Notes: generated by a model from the letters alone, not told the origin. A stretch of DNA of 64,000 bases from Diadema setosum (GCF_964275005.1 NC_092686.1:17808547-17872546), one strand, 5' to 3'; shown: positions 1 through 12,234, counted from the stretch's first letter. Translations and numbers: made by a program.

Positions 1-721
1 GAGCATTCTTCACGTTTCAGGTAAAATATTAAAGAGAGGTATTTCGTCGGATTCAGCTGAGAATTAAACAAGGAAATAATAAGCAATATCGGCACATTTG
101 TTTATGGATTATATTATCTTACCTACAAAGCTTCAATGCGATATGGATGCACTTGCATAGACCTCGTACAGTCCAGTCAATACGCACGAAGTATTGTTGC
201 GTCATGAAATATGTTGAGGTTGCCTTGTACAGCATTAGCGTGTATGTGTAGCTTACGCGTTTTTAGGAGACGGCGATTGGCTGGAAGTTGCTCACGCTAC
301 AGTGCGCGATGCTAGGTTACGAGTTGGTCTTGTGTCAACAAAAAATCCTTCACTCTTTCCTAGTGAGCTTCTGAGTAACGATCGTTATTACAGTTGTTCT
401 CCTTTCGAGCTTTCCGAATTCGCAGATATTCGAAGAAATTTGACATATAGCTATTGGTTTTGACCTAGGCAGATCAATAGTAAGTTCTGTTTTGTAGATT
501 ATTATGGAATTTGTCGAAACAATCGTTTAGTACCTATGTATCTATCCATATATTATTATACCTATTTTCAAATAATCAAAGAATACATGGATTTATAGCA
601 AGACACAAATATATTACAGTGTATGACTCTAAAGGGTTTGGTAGATATAATATCATTATCTATTAAATTGATATTAACGTATATACCAAACTTGTAATTA
701 TTTTGTTTCTGGTTATGCCAG
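1..721 (+). promoter_or_regulatory. 5' flank and possible untranslated first exon of kinase copy 1
   Basis: No coding frame stands out here. A good donor (GTAAGT at 480-485) and a later acceptor-like pyrimidine stretch ending in AG at 720-721, four bases before the ATG, suggest a noncoding 5' exon ending near 479 and an intron of about 240 bp. Both sites are kept in unit 2 (donor at 21719) and unit 3 (donor at 28108). I could not identify a TATA box or transcription start. This is inference from splice-site shape only. Confidence 0.4.
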
Positions 722-724
722 GCT

Positions 725-3700
725 ATGTCAGAATATTCAAGCTGTGTCTACGGACGGAGCTTTGTCGGCTCAGAAACAGCGCAGAGCCAAGTGGATGGCT
801 AAACGAAAGCAGCGGCTGGCTCTCGGACCGGCATCCGACCATGCTGCCGAGATACTCAAAGCCATCAAGATTGTCAACGAACGGGGTGACAAAACTACCC
901 CTCGTGATGACGTGCAGATCGAGGGCGACTCATCGGCAGTACAAGAGACCGTGGAGTCGGTAATGGTGTCTGCCCACGGAGATGACGTTGCCTCGACCAC
1001 AGAACTTACTACCGCTTCCACAGTCGAAGCGGTCCCTGAAAATGTTGTCGTCGACCAGAATGTTGAGATCGACGACAATGAGGCGACAGTGTTACCAACA
1101 ACAGATGTGCCCATACAGTGCCAAATAACGTCGGGAGACAGCCAGGTAGAATTTCACTTTGTTTTAACGTGTCCATGCCTTTCAGTGCTCATTTCTCAGT
1201 GCTGATGTCAAACATAATATAGTGAAAATAATACGATGCAATGAATCAATATGAAACACGATTTTGCCAAAAGGGTTTGTTTTCAGATGAGATCTGCGTT
1301 TTGTTTTGTTTGACTTTGTTATTGTCTTTTGAGGGCGTCTCTATAGAAGTGAGAAAAAAATAAGTATGAACATGTCTTCGTACGTTTCGTTTCCTTCGCA
1401 CAGCAATGTCATCTTTTCTTATCGATGAAGACAGGAAAATGAGAAGCTTATGTCTAAACACGATTGTATATCATTTGGAATTTGCAGGCTTCTGACAAAA
1501 CTGAAGCGCCGTCTTCCTTTCCACCTGCTACATCTTTGGACCTCCTTTCGGAAATTCACGAAATCTTCCCTCTTCTACAAGACATTCCTGGCTCCAACAA
1601 GGAAACTGGTAGTCAGCGCAGTCCTGTTTCATGCAGTCAGAGTACTGAACCTGAACAGGTGAATATCTGTTATCTTATTCATAGCCAGTTCCTAACATTG
1701 TTTATCATATTATTGACGAAAATAAAGTTTACCGCGAGATTATTAAATACTTCATACGCACAGGACAATAATACTGGATTCATATTTACACTTTGTCAGA
1801 ATAAGAGTAATCCCTTCATGATTTAGTTTAGACAGGTGAAGGACACGAAAACAACAACAACAGCAACAACAACACCAACAGCAAAAACAAAAGTCCGACA
1901 TAAGAAAGACGCGGCGGGTCTCTTCTGCCAGCGCCCTAAAACACCATGAGGCAATGCTAATATTCTGTGTCAAATGAGACTGTCATTACAGTTCTGATTT
2001 TGACTTCCATTTTTCGTTACAGGATATCCATTCTGTTGATGAAAATACACCGTCGAGCATGAGTGAAAATTCTGCAATGACATCTCAAAGGTAAGTAATT
2101 CTTTCATGCATTATCTTTATTAAGGTATACAGCGGTTTGATGTTACATATTCTGTGGTTAATTTTGTTCCTTGACGATATGCAAAGTCACCTTTACAATC
2201 GGTTGACAATCAAAACTGTGAAGTCAATCGATGCAGTGGAAGTCATTTCTTCAAAACAAGTATAGCATACCTGCTGTAATGTAGTGACACACTTTTATTA
2301 CTTTTTTATTTGTCTTTCGTTCCACTCAAGTAATTTCAAGTATAATGTATCTTTTGCTCATTGTGACTTTTCATCACGGCAGGTATCCGACAGAGAGCTC
2401 TCCAAGCAGTCAAAACGTTGACGAAGTTGTCGTTAACATGCTGCAAGAAAAGGTCAAGTGTCCATCACTGACTTTTGATGACCTTTTGACTTTCAACTGC
2501 GGCCACAGCGTGTCGGTAAGTCCTTCGTAATCATTCCCGCAAACGATTTTAAAATGAGAGAACGCAAGTTTTCATCAATCTTCTTTTCAGTTGCAAGCAA
2601 TTACATACAAAAATTGTAGTATGTATATCTAGCCAGCAAATTATGAGATTATGTATACGCGCAATGTTTTTCTCTCTTTTTGCAATTTCAGAACATGAAC
2701 AGTCTACTTGAGATTGGTCGTGGTAGCTACGGCCGTGTTCTCCTAGCCCGACACAGCAAAACATCAACTCCCGTAGCCATCAAAGAGCCCTTTCGATCCA
2801 ACAACCATGCCTCACCAGGCGAACTGGTGGACGAACTTAAAGAGACAAGAAGGCGAGCCAACAAGGAGGCTCTCGTTCACCAGCTTCTCTCGGACAGTCC
2901 ATACTTCCCCCGTTTCTTGGGAACACTTGACAATGGCAACGACCTCTGTCTGGGAGTGCAGTTTGTTGGAGACAGTGAAACGGGACTCAGCTATCCACTT
3001 CTCAACCCACCTCCTCTCTCAACCAAGGACGGCCTCAACATCGCCGAGGACGTCGTCAGGGGCATGATGGAGCTCCATGAGAACGGACTCCTCCATAACG
3101 ACATGAAAAGCGACAACGTCCTTCTTGAACGCCGAGGAGGTCGCTATCGCGGCGTTATCATCGACTTTGGCATGGTGTCATCGATGACCTCCCCACTTCA
3201 AATGTCGGGTCTCCCGGAAGCCGTCAAGTTTGCCTACCTGCAGGGGGAAGAAGCGGACTATCTTGCCCCCGAAATCGTGCTCGACGAGGAAAAGACATCG
3301 GTTCACTCAGACACCTTTTCACTAGGTGTCATCTTGATGGATATCGCACAGGTGGTGGACGGTAAGTTTTGCAATAGTTTTCTCGACACTTGATCATTGT
3401 TGGTCAACTATCTCTGATTCGCCAGTTTGCGATTATGACGTATTTTCCTATAGATAATTTCAAAACTAACTCTGATAAACTGGTAATCACCGGTAATTTC
3501 CTGAATCAAATCACAGCTCAATGAGGATGTTGAATCTTAATCGTATCAAAAATAATTTCTTATCGTCTAACTGGCATCCGTCTAAGTCATATCGTTTTTA
3601 TGTTCGAGGCATTATATCGTTATTTCTAATCTATACGAAGACAAAAAAATTGCCCAGGGTTTTGTCATTAATTTTGTGCAATTTCAATGAATAACACTTA

Positions 3701-3942
3701 TATGCATCGATAGATCCCTTCAGAATGAATCATAGTATATCTTATATCTTTTATTCACTCGCCTTACAGATTCACGATCTCCAACCGTTCAGAAACTCTC
3801 TTCCCTCGGCATGAGATGCAGAACGAGAAACCCAGAATCCCGTCCGAGTCTCACTACAATTCTCAAGGAAATCAGCGAGCTGAAAAGACGGTACAAACGG
3901 CCACCTTTCTGGAAGCGCCTTTTCAAGAAACTGCGAAAATAA
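725..3942 (+). CDS. Protein-kinase-like gene, copy 1 (start frame disturbed)
   Basis: Six coding exons match copies 2 and 3: 725-1145, 1488-1658, 2023-2090, 2383-2515, 2692-3361 and 3770-3942 (TAA at the end), with GT-AG borders and agreeing phases. Exon 5 carries the kinase core: glycine loop IGRGSYGRV, VAIK lysine, catalytic loop HNDMKSDN, DFG and APE. Exon 6 ends with a basic tail (FWKRLFKKLRK). Compared with the other copies, exon 1 has one extra A a few bases after the ATG at 725, so that ATG runs into an early stop. An in-frame ATG at 795, equal to Met24 of the other copies, would restore translation minus 23 residues. The gene may therefore be a slightly shortened functional copy or a new pseudogene. 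The substrate is unknown. Confidence 0.75.
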
Positions 3943-4006
3943 AAGCCTATATCAGACTTGCAGCTGACATTTAGGGGTCAAACGATCTTGCCTTGTAAAT
4001 ATTGTA

Positions 4007-4012
4007 AATAAA
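4007..4012 (+). terminator. Poly(A) signal of kinase copy 1
   Basis: AATAAA lies 65 bases after the stop codon and is conserved at the same distance in the other two units. It is a plausible cleavage signal; no transcript evidence is available here. Confidence 0.6.
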
Positions 4013-4764
4013 CCATTGTTGCATAATATTTCATATTTCTGACATGTGTTATCATTTCCGTTGTATTTGAAGTACAAGTGTACTGACATTAAATGCATTT
4101 TTTTTGGTGGGGGGGGGGTCGGATTTCCACATAGGTAATGGTTTGTCAATCTAAGCATCAATTTGAAGAATTATACGAATAGAGTAGGCATACATGTATA
4201 CAAATCAAATCAAAATCTTGAACTCACTCGCAATGACAAGGAAAAACGTACTGAAGTTTGAAGGTTTAAATTTGAAGTTTATTCAACATAAAACCATTCA
4301 TATATTTGCGACTTCACAAATCATTGATACATTAAAATACATGAATTATACATTGTGTTTGTGTTTGTTTGCGTGTGTGAGTGTGTGTGATTATGTGTGC
4401 GTGTGTGTATGTGTGTGTTTTGGCGTTATGGAGTTCTGTTTGGAGTTATTATCAAAAGTATACCTTAGTTAGATACAGAAAAGAGCCTCCGTCTTTTGAG
4501 AAAAGACATTATCACGTTCACTTTTATCGCGTGATTATACGAAAACTATAATTGAAAAAAAACAACAACAACAACATCAACACTGAAAGCACCGAGTCAT
4601 TAGCTCAATTATAGTTATTTTATGCTAACGACCACAGGTGGAGGGACAATAAACGGACTGCATCCTGCCTAAACAGTGCTTTTCCTTTGCTTACAAATTT
4701 TAACTTTTTGCGAGATACTCAAAAAGCAGCTTATGAAATGTCAAAGAACATAGATTATTCTAAG
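4013..4764. other. 3' flank of kinase copy 1, no gene seen
   Basis: This is noncoding sequence shared with units 2 and 3. It contains a G-rich run near 4105, an impure TG microsatellite at about 4351-4425 and a short CAA run near 4560. I see nothing that looks like a gene or a structured RNA. Confidence 0.6.
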
Positions 4765-7018
4765 CAGTGGCGTAACTACGGGGGGGGGGGGGGGCATGGG
4801 GGGCACGTGCCCCCCCCCCCCCAATCCGCTGGTAAAAAAAAAAAAGAAGAAAAAAAGAAAAAAAAACTACCAAAATGGTAATTCAAGGGTTAGTAAACTG
4901 ATTTTGAAATCGACATGAAAGGATGATCAAGAAAAAAAGATATTTTTCTAAGATTTCTTTTAACCATATAACTAAAGAGGTATTATAGTGAAACATTGTT
5001 CAAAAAGCCCGGAGACGACAAAAGATTGTGATTCAGCGTGATTCCTGGTTGGCATTTTGAATATAAGCAGGATGTGCGCAGGTGTACTCAGAACATCGGA
5101 ATGGCAAAAAGAGTCGCTGCAATGTTACGCAATGTGATGTTTGATGGGTTGTGCGCATTTGCTATCAAAGCTTCATCATTGATTTTGCAGTGTTGCTTTA
5201 CATACTAGTCTATATTAAGATGCCTTGCATTGCCAATAATAAGACTTGACCTTGGCTATTTCCTAACTTTTCCATCTATATGAAACACACACACTCACAA
5301 AGGCAAACAAATTAGGGGATGCTCTATAATTAAAGTGCAGATTTTGGACATCTTCTCGCGCTTGGTCACTTCGACGCCCCCTCGCTGGTCATACTCCCCC
5401 AATCATGAACATAAACCAACACCCTTGACTACCAGTGGCGGATCCAGGGGGCGCACCGGGCGCCCCCTCCCTCCAAAGCGAAAAAAAAAAAAATATACAT
5501 GTATAGCTACAAACGACAGTTTTTGGACTGTAAATGTCAACATTTTCAAGCTCGCTCGCTTCGCTCGCTCACATTTAATCGTTATATGCCACTCTCCTAA
5601 TGTTACTGCCAATAATTGCCAGCAGTTGCACCCGGTGCGCCCCCCCCCCCCCCCTCCTGAGTTTCCAAAGCGAAAAATAAAGCTACAAACGGCAGTTTTG
5701 GGACTGTAAAATGTCAAAATTTTCAAGCTCGCTCGCTTCGCTCCCTCGCATTTAATCGTTACATGCCATTCTCCTGATGTTACTGCCAGCAATTGCCAGC
5801 TGTTGCGCCCGGTGCGCCCCTTCTCCTTAATTTCCAAAGCGAAAAAAATATAGCTACAAACGGCAGTTTTGGAACTGTAAAATGTCAAAATCTTCAAGCT
5901 CGCTCGCTTCGCTCGCTCGCATTTAATCGTTATGCAATTCTCCTGATGTTGCTGTCAGTAATTGCCAGCAGTTGCTCCCGATGCACCCCCTCCCCTTATT
6001 TCCAAAGCGAAAAAATATAGCTACAAACGGCATTTTGGGGACTGCAAAATGTCAAAAATTTCAAGCTCGCTCGCTTCGCTCGATCGCATTCAACCGTTAT
6101 ATGCCATTCTCCTGAAGTTACTGCCAGTAATATTGCCAGCAGTTGCGCCCGGTGCGCCCCTCCCCCCCCCCCCCGAATTTCCAAAGCGAAAACATATAGC
6201 TACAAACTGCATTTTTGGGACTGTAAAATGTCAAAAATGTCAAGCTCGATCGCTTCGCTCGCTTGCATTCAACCGTTATATGCCATTCTCCTAATGTTAC
6301 TGCCAGTAATTGCCAGCAGTTGCGCCCGGTGCGCCCCCCCCCCCCCCGCGAATTTCCAAAGCGAAAAAATATAGATACAAACGGCAGTTTTGGGACTGTA
6401 GCGTAAAATGTCAAAATTTTCAAGCTCCCTCGCTTCGCTCGCTCGCATTTAATCGTTATGCAATTCTCCTGATGTTGCTGTCAGTAATTGCCAGCAGTTG
6501 CGCCCGGTGCGCCCCTCCCCATAATTTCCAAAGCAAAAATATATAGCTACAAACGGCAGTTTTGGGATTGTAAAATGTCAAAATTTTCAAGCTCGCTCGC
6601 TTCGCTCGCTCGCATTTAATCGTTATGCAACTCTCCTGATGTTGCTGTCAGTACTAGTAATTGCCAGCAGTGGCGCCCGGTGCGCCCCCTCCCAATAATT
6701 TCCAAAGCGAAAATATATAGCTACAAACGGCAGTTTTGGGACGGTAAAATGACAAAATTTTCAAGTTCACTCGCTTCGCTCGCTCGCATTTAATCGTTAT
6801 GACATTCATGTTACTGCCAGCAGTTGCGCCCAGTGCAACGCCCTTAATTTCAAAAGCAAACAGCTATATACAAATGCCAGTTTGGGGACTGTAAAATGTC
6901 AACATTTTCAAGCTCGCTCGCTCCGCTCGCTCGCATTTATTTATACCGTTATGCAATTCTGATGTTGCTGCCATGAGGTGCCCCCCCCCCCAATGTCTTG
7001 ACCCACGGTACGCCACTG
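4765..7018. mobile_element. hAT-like non-autonomous DNA transposon
   Basis: The insert begins CAGTGGCGTA and ends TACGCCACTG, giving a 10-bp perfect terminal inverted repeat of hAT type. It is flanked by an 8-bp direct repeat, ATTCTAAG, at 4757-4764 and 7019-7026. Units 2 and 3 have the single uninterrupted site at 26023-26030 and 32414-32421, which proves insertion into unit 1 only. An 8-bp target duplication is the hAT signature. No transposase is visible; the interior is a tandem array with poly-C and poly-G runs. A second hAT-like start, CAGTGGCGGATCC, at 5433 suggests that one related element lies inside another or that the element has two start-like ends. Confidence 0.9.
5471..6950. repeat. 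~170-190-bp tandem array inside the hAT-like element
   Basis: Nine diverged copies begin at a TTTCCAAAGCGAAAA-like phrase near 5471, 5663, 5832, 5999, 6179, 6354, 6526, 6700 and 6848. Each continues with a CTCGCTCGCTTCGCTCGCTC block, an ATTTAATCGTTAT block and a GCGCCCGGTGCGCCCC block. Spacing is mostly 167-192 bp. Several short open frames here are by-products of the repeat and not genes. Confidence 0.9.
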
Positions 7019-7310
7019 ATTCTAAGACACATTCAAAGTATACATGATGAGAATCGGTTTTGCAGTGGCCGAGAAATCCAAAAAACAAAGTGAAACAAAG
7101 CGATGCTATTAAAAGGAGGATCCCACTTTTCATTAAAGAGTTGCTTTGTTTTGGATATCTCAGTCATCTAAGTATCAATTTTCATCAAACATACACTTTG
7201 AATTCCTCTTAGAATTATATTCTCTTGACCCTCGCTCAAGTATGAGCTAGAATACAAAATTCGCTGTTCCTAAATACACAAATTCCGTATACACGTAGAC
7301 GTTCGTTAAT

Positions 7311-7556
7311 CCGAAACGAAATAGGGCCGTTAACCGAAAATGCGGTGGTTAGTCCAAATATGAAATACGGTTCGTTATTCCGAAGGTTCGATATAGTGCG
7401 AAAATGCAACAAGCTTCGCTAATCCGAAAATGAATACATGAAAACAAAAATATGCATGCAGACGAATTTAACCTTCGGAAATACCGACCACATGTAGTTT
7501 CCGGATTAATGAACCTTTGGAATACTGAACCTTATTTAATTTTTAGATTAACGAAC
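7311..7556. mobile_element. Foldback MITE, GTTCGTTAATC ends
   Basis: GTTCGTTAATC at the left end faces its reverse complement, GATTAACGAAC, at the right end, and the interior repeats TTCG/CGAA-rich phrases. The same element sits at about 26618-26875 in unit 2 and 33013-33271 in unit 3, so it predates the tandem duplication. No target duplication is clear. Confidence 0.55.
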
Positions 7557-7623
7557 TTCGGAGTAAGGAACTCTAATGTACTGAAGATGATGTGACGTCA
7601 CGTGTCCCACGATTACGAGTCCA

Positions 7624-7783
7624 GGGCCCCATTTCATAAAAGATGTTAGGATACAAACTCTTGCTGGAATGGTAACTTCCCATAGCAACAGCCAATCAGG
7701 AAGCTGGATTCTTGTTGTTACTATGACAATTGACATTCCAGGAAGAATTTCCATCATAATAAGCTTTCTATAAAATGGGGCCC
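7624..7783. mobile_element. Foldback MITE, GGGCCCCATTT ends
   Basis: GGGCCCCATTTCATAAAA at the left faces an inverted, slightly diverged copy at the right (TATAAAATGGGGCCC), giving an element of about 160 bp. A copy is present at 26944-27103 in unit 2. Unit 3 ends before this point. No coding capacity. Confidence 0.6.
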
Positions 7784-8310
7784 AGGTCCTGAGAATGATA
7801 CGTTAACCAGGACGTTTACGTCTGTGCAATGCACGTCGGTCGACGTTTCCAGGGTTAGCTGAGATTTCATCTGTACACGCACCTGTACACGATATATCTA
7901 TATTCACGAGTCCTACATCAGTCCCTTTGTATACACTCTACGTACGAAACAATTCACCCGAAATCGCATCGATTAGGCTGAAAGAAGTTATAACACTATT
8001 AACAGAAAATGAACGGCAAGAGAGAGGTTCAGTATATACTACAATCAATACACCCAAACTATCTTGCTGTCGAAAATTCTTCCATACCCACCAGGAAATT
8101 TGAAAAAAAAAATCACAGATAATGAGCTATCTGTCTTCGACAATGAAAGATAGTTCAGTTAACAAAAGCAGACACAAAAAGAAGATATCCAGAGGAACAG
8201 CTTCTGTATCCATTTTTTTTTTTTTTTTTTTTTGGGGGGGGGGGGGCGGGAAAGAGACTGAAAGTAGTGATCACTTTGAGTAAAAGAGCATTCTTCACGT
8301 TTCAGGTTAA

Positions 8311-8314
8311 ATAT
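8311..8314. other. Target-site duplication of the LTR element (left copy)
   Basis: ATAT here recurs at 21260-21263. Reading AATAT with one base shared with the LTR end would give 5 bp. The uninterrupted site is seen in unit 3 (GGTTAAATATCAAAG) and at the window start (GGTAAAATATTAAAG). Confidence 0.75.
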
Positions 8315-10787
8315 TGTGGCGAGAACACCCTGAACTTCATTTTTTTTTTAAACTTGTATGTGTATGTGTTATTCCCCACTCCTTCCCCACTCCCCTCATC
8401 CCCTGCAACCGTGGCCACTACGTGGATGAGCTGGGAACTGAATGGACTAGCTGGCGGACCAGGCGAGGCCTAGGAGAGAGTGACATTGTCAGGGTTTGCA
8501 GCCAATAGAGAGGGTCTCTCTGGTCTGGTAATGCAGTCTATATCGGGGAAAAACAACGAAGTCAACAGATGGGTGCTACTATGCCAGTGTCCGAGGGCTG
8601 GTGTCCACTACCGTTCCCACTCCTTCCCTACCCCTACCCCTTCCCTTTCCCCCCCCCCCCCCCCTTCCCTTTGGAGTGCCGACACCACCCACTGAGGGCA
8701 ACAGTACCGGAGCTGTGTTTACCTGTATCTGAGGTTCATGGTGACAGACTAGCAGGCCTACTTGCTGCTGGACTGAGCTGGTGACGCTGATGTCTACTGG
8801 GGAACGACAAGAAGCTGTTTACCAGACTGAGTCCAGATCCTTTACCACCCCCCCCCCCTCCATCTCTTTCAATTTCCCCACCCTCAGTTAGTAGCAGGCT
8901 CCATTCCCGAACACTTGAGTAAAGGTTATTTTTTTTCAACTTGGCCTGTTAGTAATAAAGATTTATAATAGGTAGGCATTATATAAGAAAGTAAGCTAAT
9001 TTGTTGAGATAGCCAAATTTCTTCTTTTTGTTTCAAGAAAGTCGCGGGACGAGTCATGAGCAAGTCGACGTGCTTAGAGGCTTAATGGAAACACTGTAGA
9101 ATTTCGTTGGCTTTTTGGTGGCAGGGGTAATTTGGGAGTCGTTAGAGACTTGAGGCCAAATTCTGCCGGAGTAGACAGACAGCGACGCGTGGCCACCGAC
9201 ATCGTGTGTGGGGCGCATAATGCTCTTTTGTGTGGTGCAGCAGTTTTATGTTAAGGATTGAAATCCCAGAGGGTGACCGGAGCGGTTATGAAAGGATTTT
9301 ATTCTTTATTGCTTTATTCTTTATTCTATTGGAGAGAGTAATGTGCACTTACTTAGAGATGTTATTCGGAAAGAGACGGGTAGGAAGACTTGGAGTCTTA
9401 GTGAGTCTACTGTCTACAGGAGGTTCGCTAGTAGGATGAGGTTCGCACAGGTTAGCAGGAACAAAAGCACGGAAGAAATTTCACTTTCTGACAACAAATT
9501 GGGTCTCAAAATGAGATGTCTTTAAATAACATTGTAGTGGAGTAGTATTTCTTACATAGTAGTCTCCATGATAAAGAGGCAGTCATTAAACTAAATTATG
9601 GAGAATTATATTTACAATATTCATGTGACTTTGAATGTCACGAGTGGTCTAACTACAGTACCACGTCATATGTGGTACGTTCTGAGCTGGGATATCGTAG
9701 ATTCGTAGTTGGGTCTACAGCGTTAGTGAACCTTGGTCAGATTAAGCTGGGAAAATACTCATATTCAAGTTGGTTCTTGTCTCTAAGAGAAGATGTTTGA
9801 AATGTTGTAAATGAAATGATTTGTATATATACTTGTACAAACAGAATTTAGACTTATTAAAGTCTAAAAGTTATAAGTTAAATTCAAACGTTCGGACATC
9901 AAGTTTGTAGTTGTACTGCCTGGATGCTGGAATGAATGCATACAGTGATCAGTGATTGAGGTTGTGGATATGAGATTTAATTAAGTATTGTAGATTAACA
10001 AAGACACTGGACAAATTTATGCACCACGTTCATATACTTTGAACAAACGAACCGCACATCGAACCCTTTTAAACACGTTACCAACAAACGCGAGGTCCTA
10101 GAACTTATTGGATAGCCTTGGTGATTGGAGGGAGAGTGAGTGCCTGAGATGTTTGTATACCTGTGTGTGTACACGCATGTGAAGTCTAGCTGTGACAGTT
10201 AGAGACTGAGGCTCTACTTTAAATGCTTACCTACACATGATCTATGTTAATTTGGATACAGAGAAGGTTAGAAGAATTCTGACTTAGCTTACCCTAAATG
10301 CTTGGTCGATTCTCTGAGGTATTTCCTCGTATTAGATGAATAAGATGAGCGAATGATTGCCGATGCTAGTTTGTGTGGGCTGTGTTAGACTGGAGTACTC
10401 AACTGAGAGTGGTGCACATGCTCGAGTGGCGCGAACATGAGGTATGCGCGCATGTGAGATGCAGTGTGTGCGTGCGCATTCAGTACTGACACTGGTGATG
10501 ATTAATTATAGGCGTCAAGGTTATACGCAAGAGGAATACCAGTATGTAACGTACACATGCAGCCACAACATTCTTTAGCATAGACATCGTTTACATATAG
10601 GACTCACTCAAGTTACAGATCTCTCTCTCCAAACACGTTAGCTGAGGAAGTTAGTTCTCGACTTCTCAGCAGGGAGTGGTACACCCAAAAATTACCTGGT
10701 GGCAGCATACTACAGGATTAGGAGACGTGGATATTCTCAGATGTTCAGTCCCTATTTATTTCCCCCCTCCCCCCTTCTCGCGTTACA
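8315..10787 (+). repeat. 5' LTR
   Basis: It starts TGTGG and ends TTACA (TG...CA) and is 2473 bp long. It aligns nearly base for base with the 3' LTR but is about 1 kb shorter. The G/C homopolymer runs near 8650 and 8850 are shared by both LTRs. Confidence 0.95.
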
Positions 10788-10791
10788 TTTT

Positions 10792-10809
10792 TGGTGGCAA
10801 GCGGTGGGA
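10792..10809 (+). other. Primer-binding site candidate
   Basis: TGGTGGCAAGCGGTGGGA lies four bases after the 5' LTR and begins with TGG, as expected for pairing with the CCA end of a tRNA. I did not match it to a particular tRNA. Confidence 0.6.
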
Positions 10810-11184
10810 TGGTGTTTTGTCCGGTAGGATGGTGCTTCACATTTTTTTTTTTTACACTGTATGAGCATAATGTTGTTGAAAGAAATGGTATTCTATGCAA
10901 CCAGGCAGGTACTATAAGGAATTCTCCTATTGAATATGAGTATTTGACAGAAAATAGATATTGAGAGGTACAAAAGAAGTGTTAGCAAATTGCTATCACC
11001 ATGGATTTAGTTTCCATGGAGAAGTATCCATATGTTGTACGTAATATGCAGTTAATATTTAGCTATCTATATGAAGTCGTACTTCTTACAACATTGTAAA
11101 GGGTACGCTTGGCACAAAAACAAAACAAAACGAGATGAAAGACATTATTGTCTATCATTATACACATAATATGGTAGACCAGAG

Positions 11185-12234
11185 ATGGAAGAAATTGATG
11201 CAGCGAGTCCTAAAGTTTCTGAGCAAATGGCCGTGGGTGATGGTCATCATGACGACAAAATACAGACTCAGTGGGCTGTTGACTCATCCGACCCGGAGAT
11301 TGCAGTTAGAGGAGAATTTGGAGACGCGATTCCAGTTGAGCGACGTCAGACGTACACATCACAAGGCTACAGGCAATCACCGCGATATACTCCAAACAGG
11401 CAAGCTACTCAATCCGGCAGTGGCGTGATGAGAGTTGGAAGCTGTCGCGATGTCGTGCCAGAGAAATATGGAGGGAAGATGCCCTGGGCTGATTATAAGC
11501 GACACTTTGAAGCCTGTATGCAACTTAATGGATGGTCTGATTTGGAAGCTGGTCAATACTTGGCTACACGACTACATGGTCCAGCACTGAAGGTGTTGAA
11601 TAATCTTTCATCTACTACCTGTATCTCTTACGCTGAGTTAGTGTCACAGTTGGAGAGGAGATTCGGACCTGGGGAACAGGCGGAGAACTTTCTGATGGAG
11701 CTCCGTACACGGCGTAGACATAAGGACGAATCACTACAACAACTTGGGCAAGCTATTCGTGACTTAACCGGTCTGGCGTACCCGGAGATGAGTGCCTCTG
11801 CTCGTGAGCGCCTTGCAAAGACTCATTTTTCTGAGGCGATAGATGAGGCTGAGATCAGGGCTGGAATTTTTCGAGCTCACCCTATGACGCTAGATGATGC
11901 CATAAGTGCTGGATTGGCGACAGAATCGTTCCTCAAAGCAGAGAGGGCTCGAGAGAGAATCAGGCCATCTCGACTTGTTCGTGCCGTTGATAATATGCCG
12001 TCACCCAAGCCAGAACCTGCAGATGGTGAAACAAAGAAAGAAATTGCTGAGCTGAGAATGGCGTTGCGACAACTCACATCCAAGATAGAGAACATGGCAT
12101 CACAGTCAAATTGGGTTGTCTGCTACTGCTGTAATAGGAATGGTCACATTGCTAAGCAGTGTCCCTACAGAGAGAAGGTGGGAAACGAGAACAGGTCTTC
12201 CCAGTGGGCAAGGGCAAGGCCACAGTACAAGTAG
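11185..12234 (+). CDS. Retroelement gag-like ORF
   Basis: A 349-residue frame starts at an ATG. The central part (about residues 75-230) has the helical capsid-like character of Ty3/Gypsy Gag (phrases such as KMPWADYKRHFEACMQLNGW). A single CCHC zinc knuckle, CYCCNRNGHIAKQC, lies near residues 313-326 and would bind nucleic acid in the particle. Its end overlaps the next frame by about 75 bases, the arrangement expected for frameshift expression of pol in this family. It is part of a fossil element, and no host role is suggested. Confidence 0.9.
   Translation: MEEIDAASPKVSEQMAVGDGHHDDKIQTQWAVDSSDPEIAVRGEFGDAIPVERRQTYTSQGYRQSPRYTPNRQATQSGSGVMRVGSCRDVVPEKYGGKMPWADYKRHFEACMQLNGWSDLEAGQYLATRLHGPALKVLNNLSSTTCISYAELVSQLERRFGPGEQAENFLMELRTRRRHKDESLQQLGQAIRDLTGLAYPEMSASARERLAKTHFSEAIDEAEIRAGIFRAHPMTLDDAISAGLATESFLKAERARERIRPSRLVRAVDNMPSPKPEPADGETKKEIAELRMALRQLTSKIENMASQSNWVVCYCCNRNGHIAKQCPYREKVGNENRSSQWARARPQYK

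Larger units (their letters stand above)
7027..8310. other. 3' part of unit 1, no gene seen
   Basis: This is noncoding unit sequence with two foldback elements (separate entries) and a T/G-rich run near 8213-8246. At 7226 it lacks a segment that units 2 and 3 carry. No gene is recognised. Confidence 0.6.

Noticed and set aside
2680-2691. Start of kinase copy 1 at an open-frame beginning before exon 5
   Set aside because: These bases are the pyrimidine tract and AG of the exon 5 acceptor. The upstream exons join in phase, so exon 5 is internal.
5335-6546. A string of overlapping open frames on both strands
   Set aside because: They coincide with the 170-190-bp repeats and homopolymer runs of the hAT-like element. 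The peptides repeat with the DNA and have no domain.
8480-8784. Short open frames within the LTRs
   Set aside because: They are noncoding LTR sequence rich in CCCT runs, and no protein motif is present.
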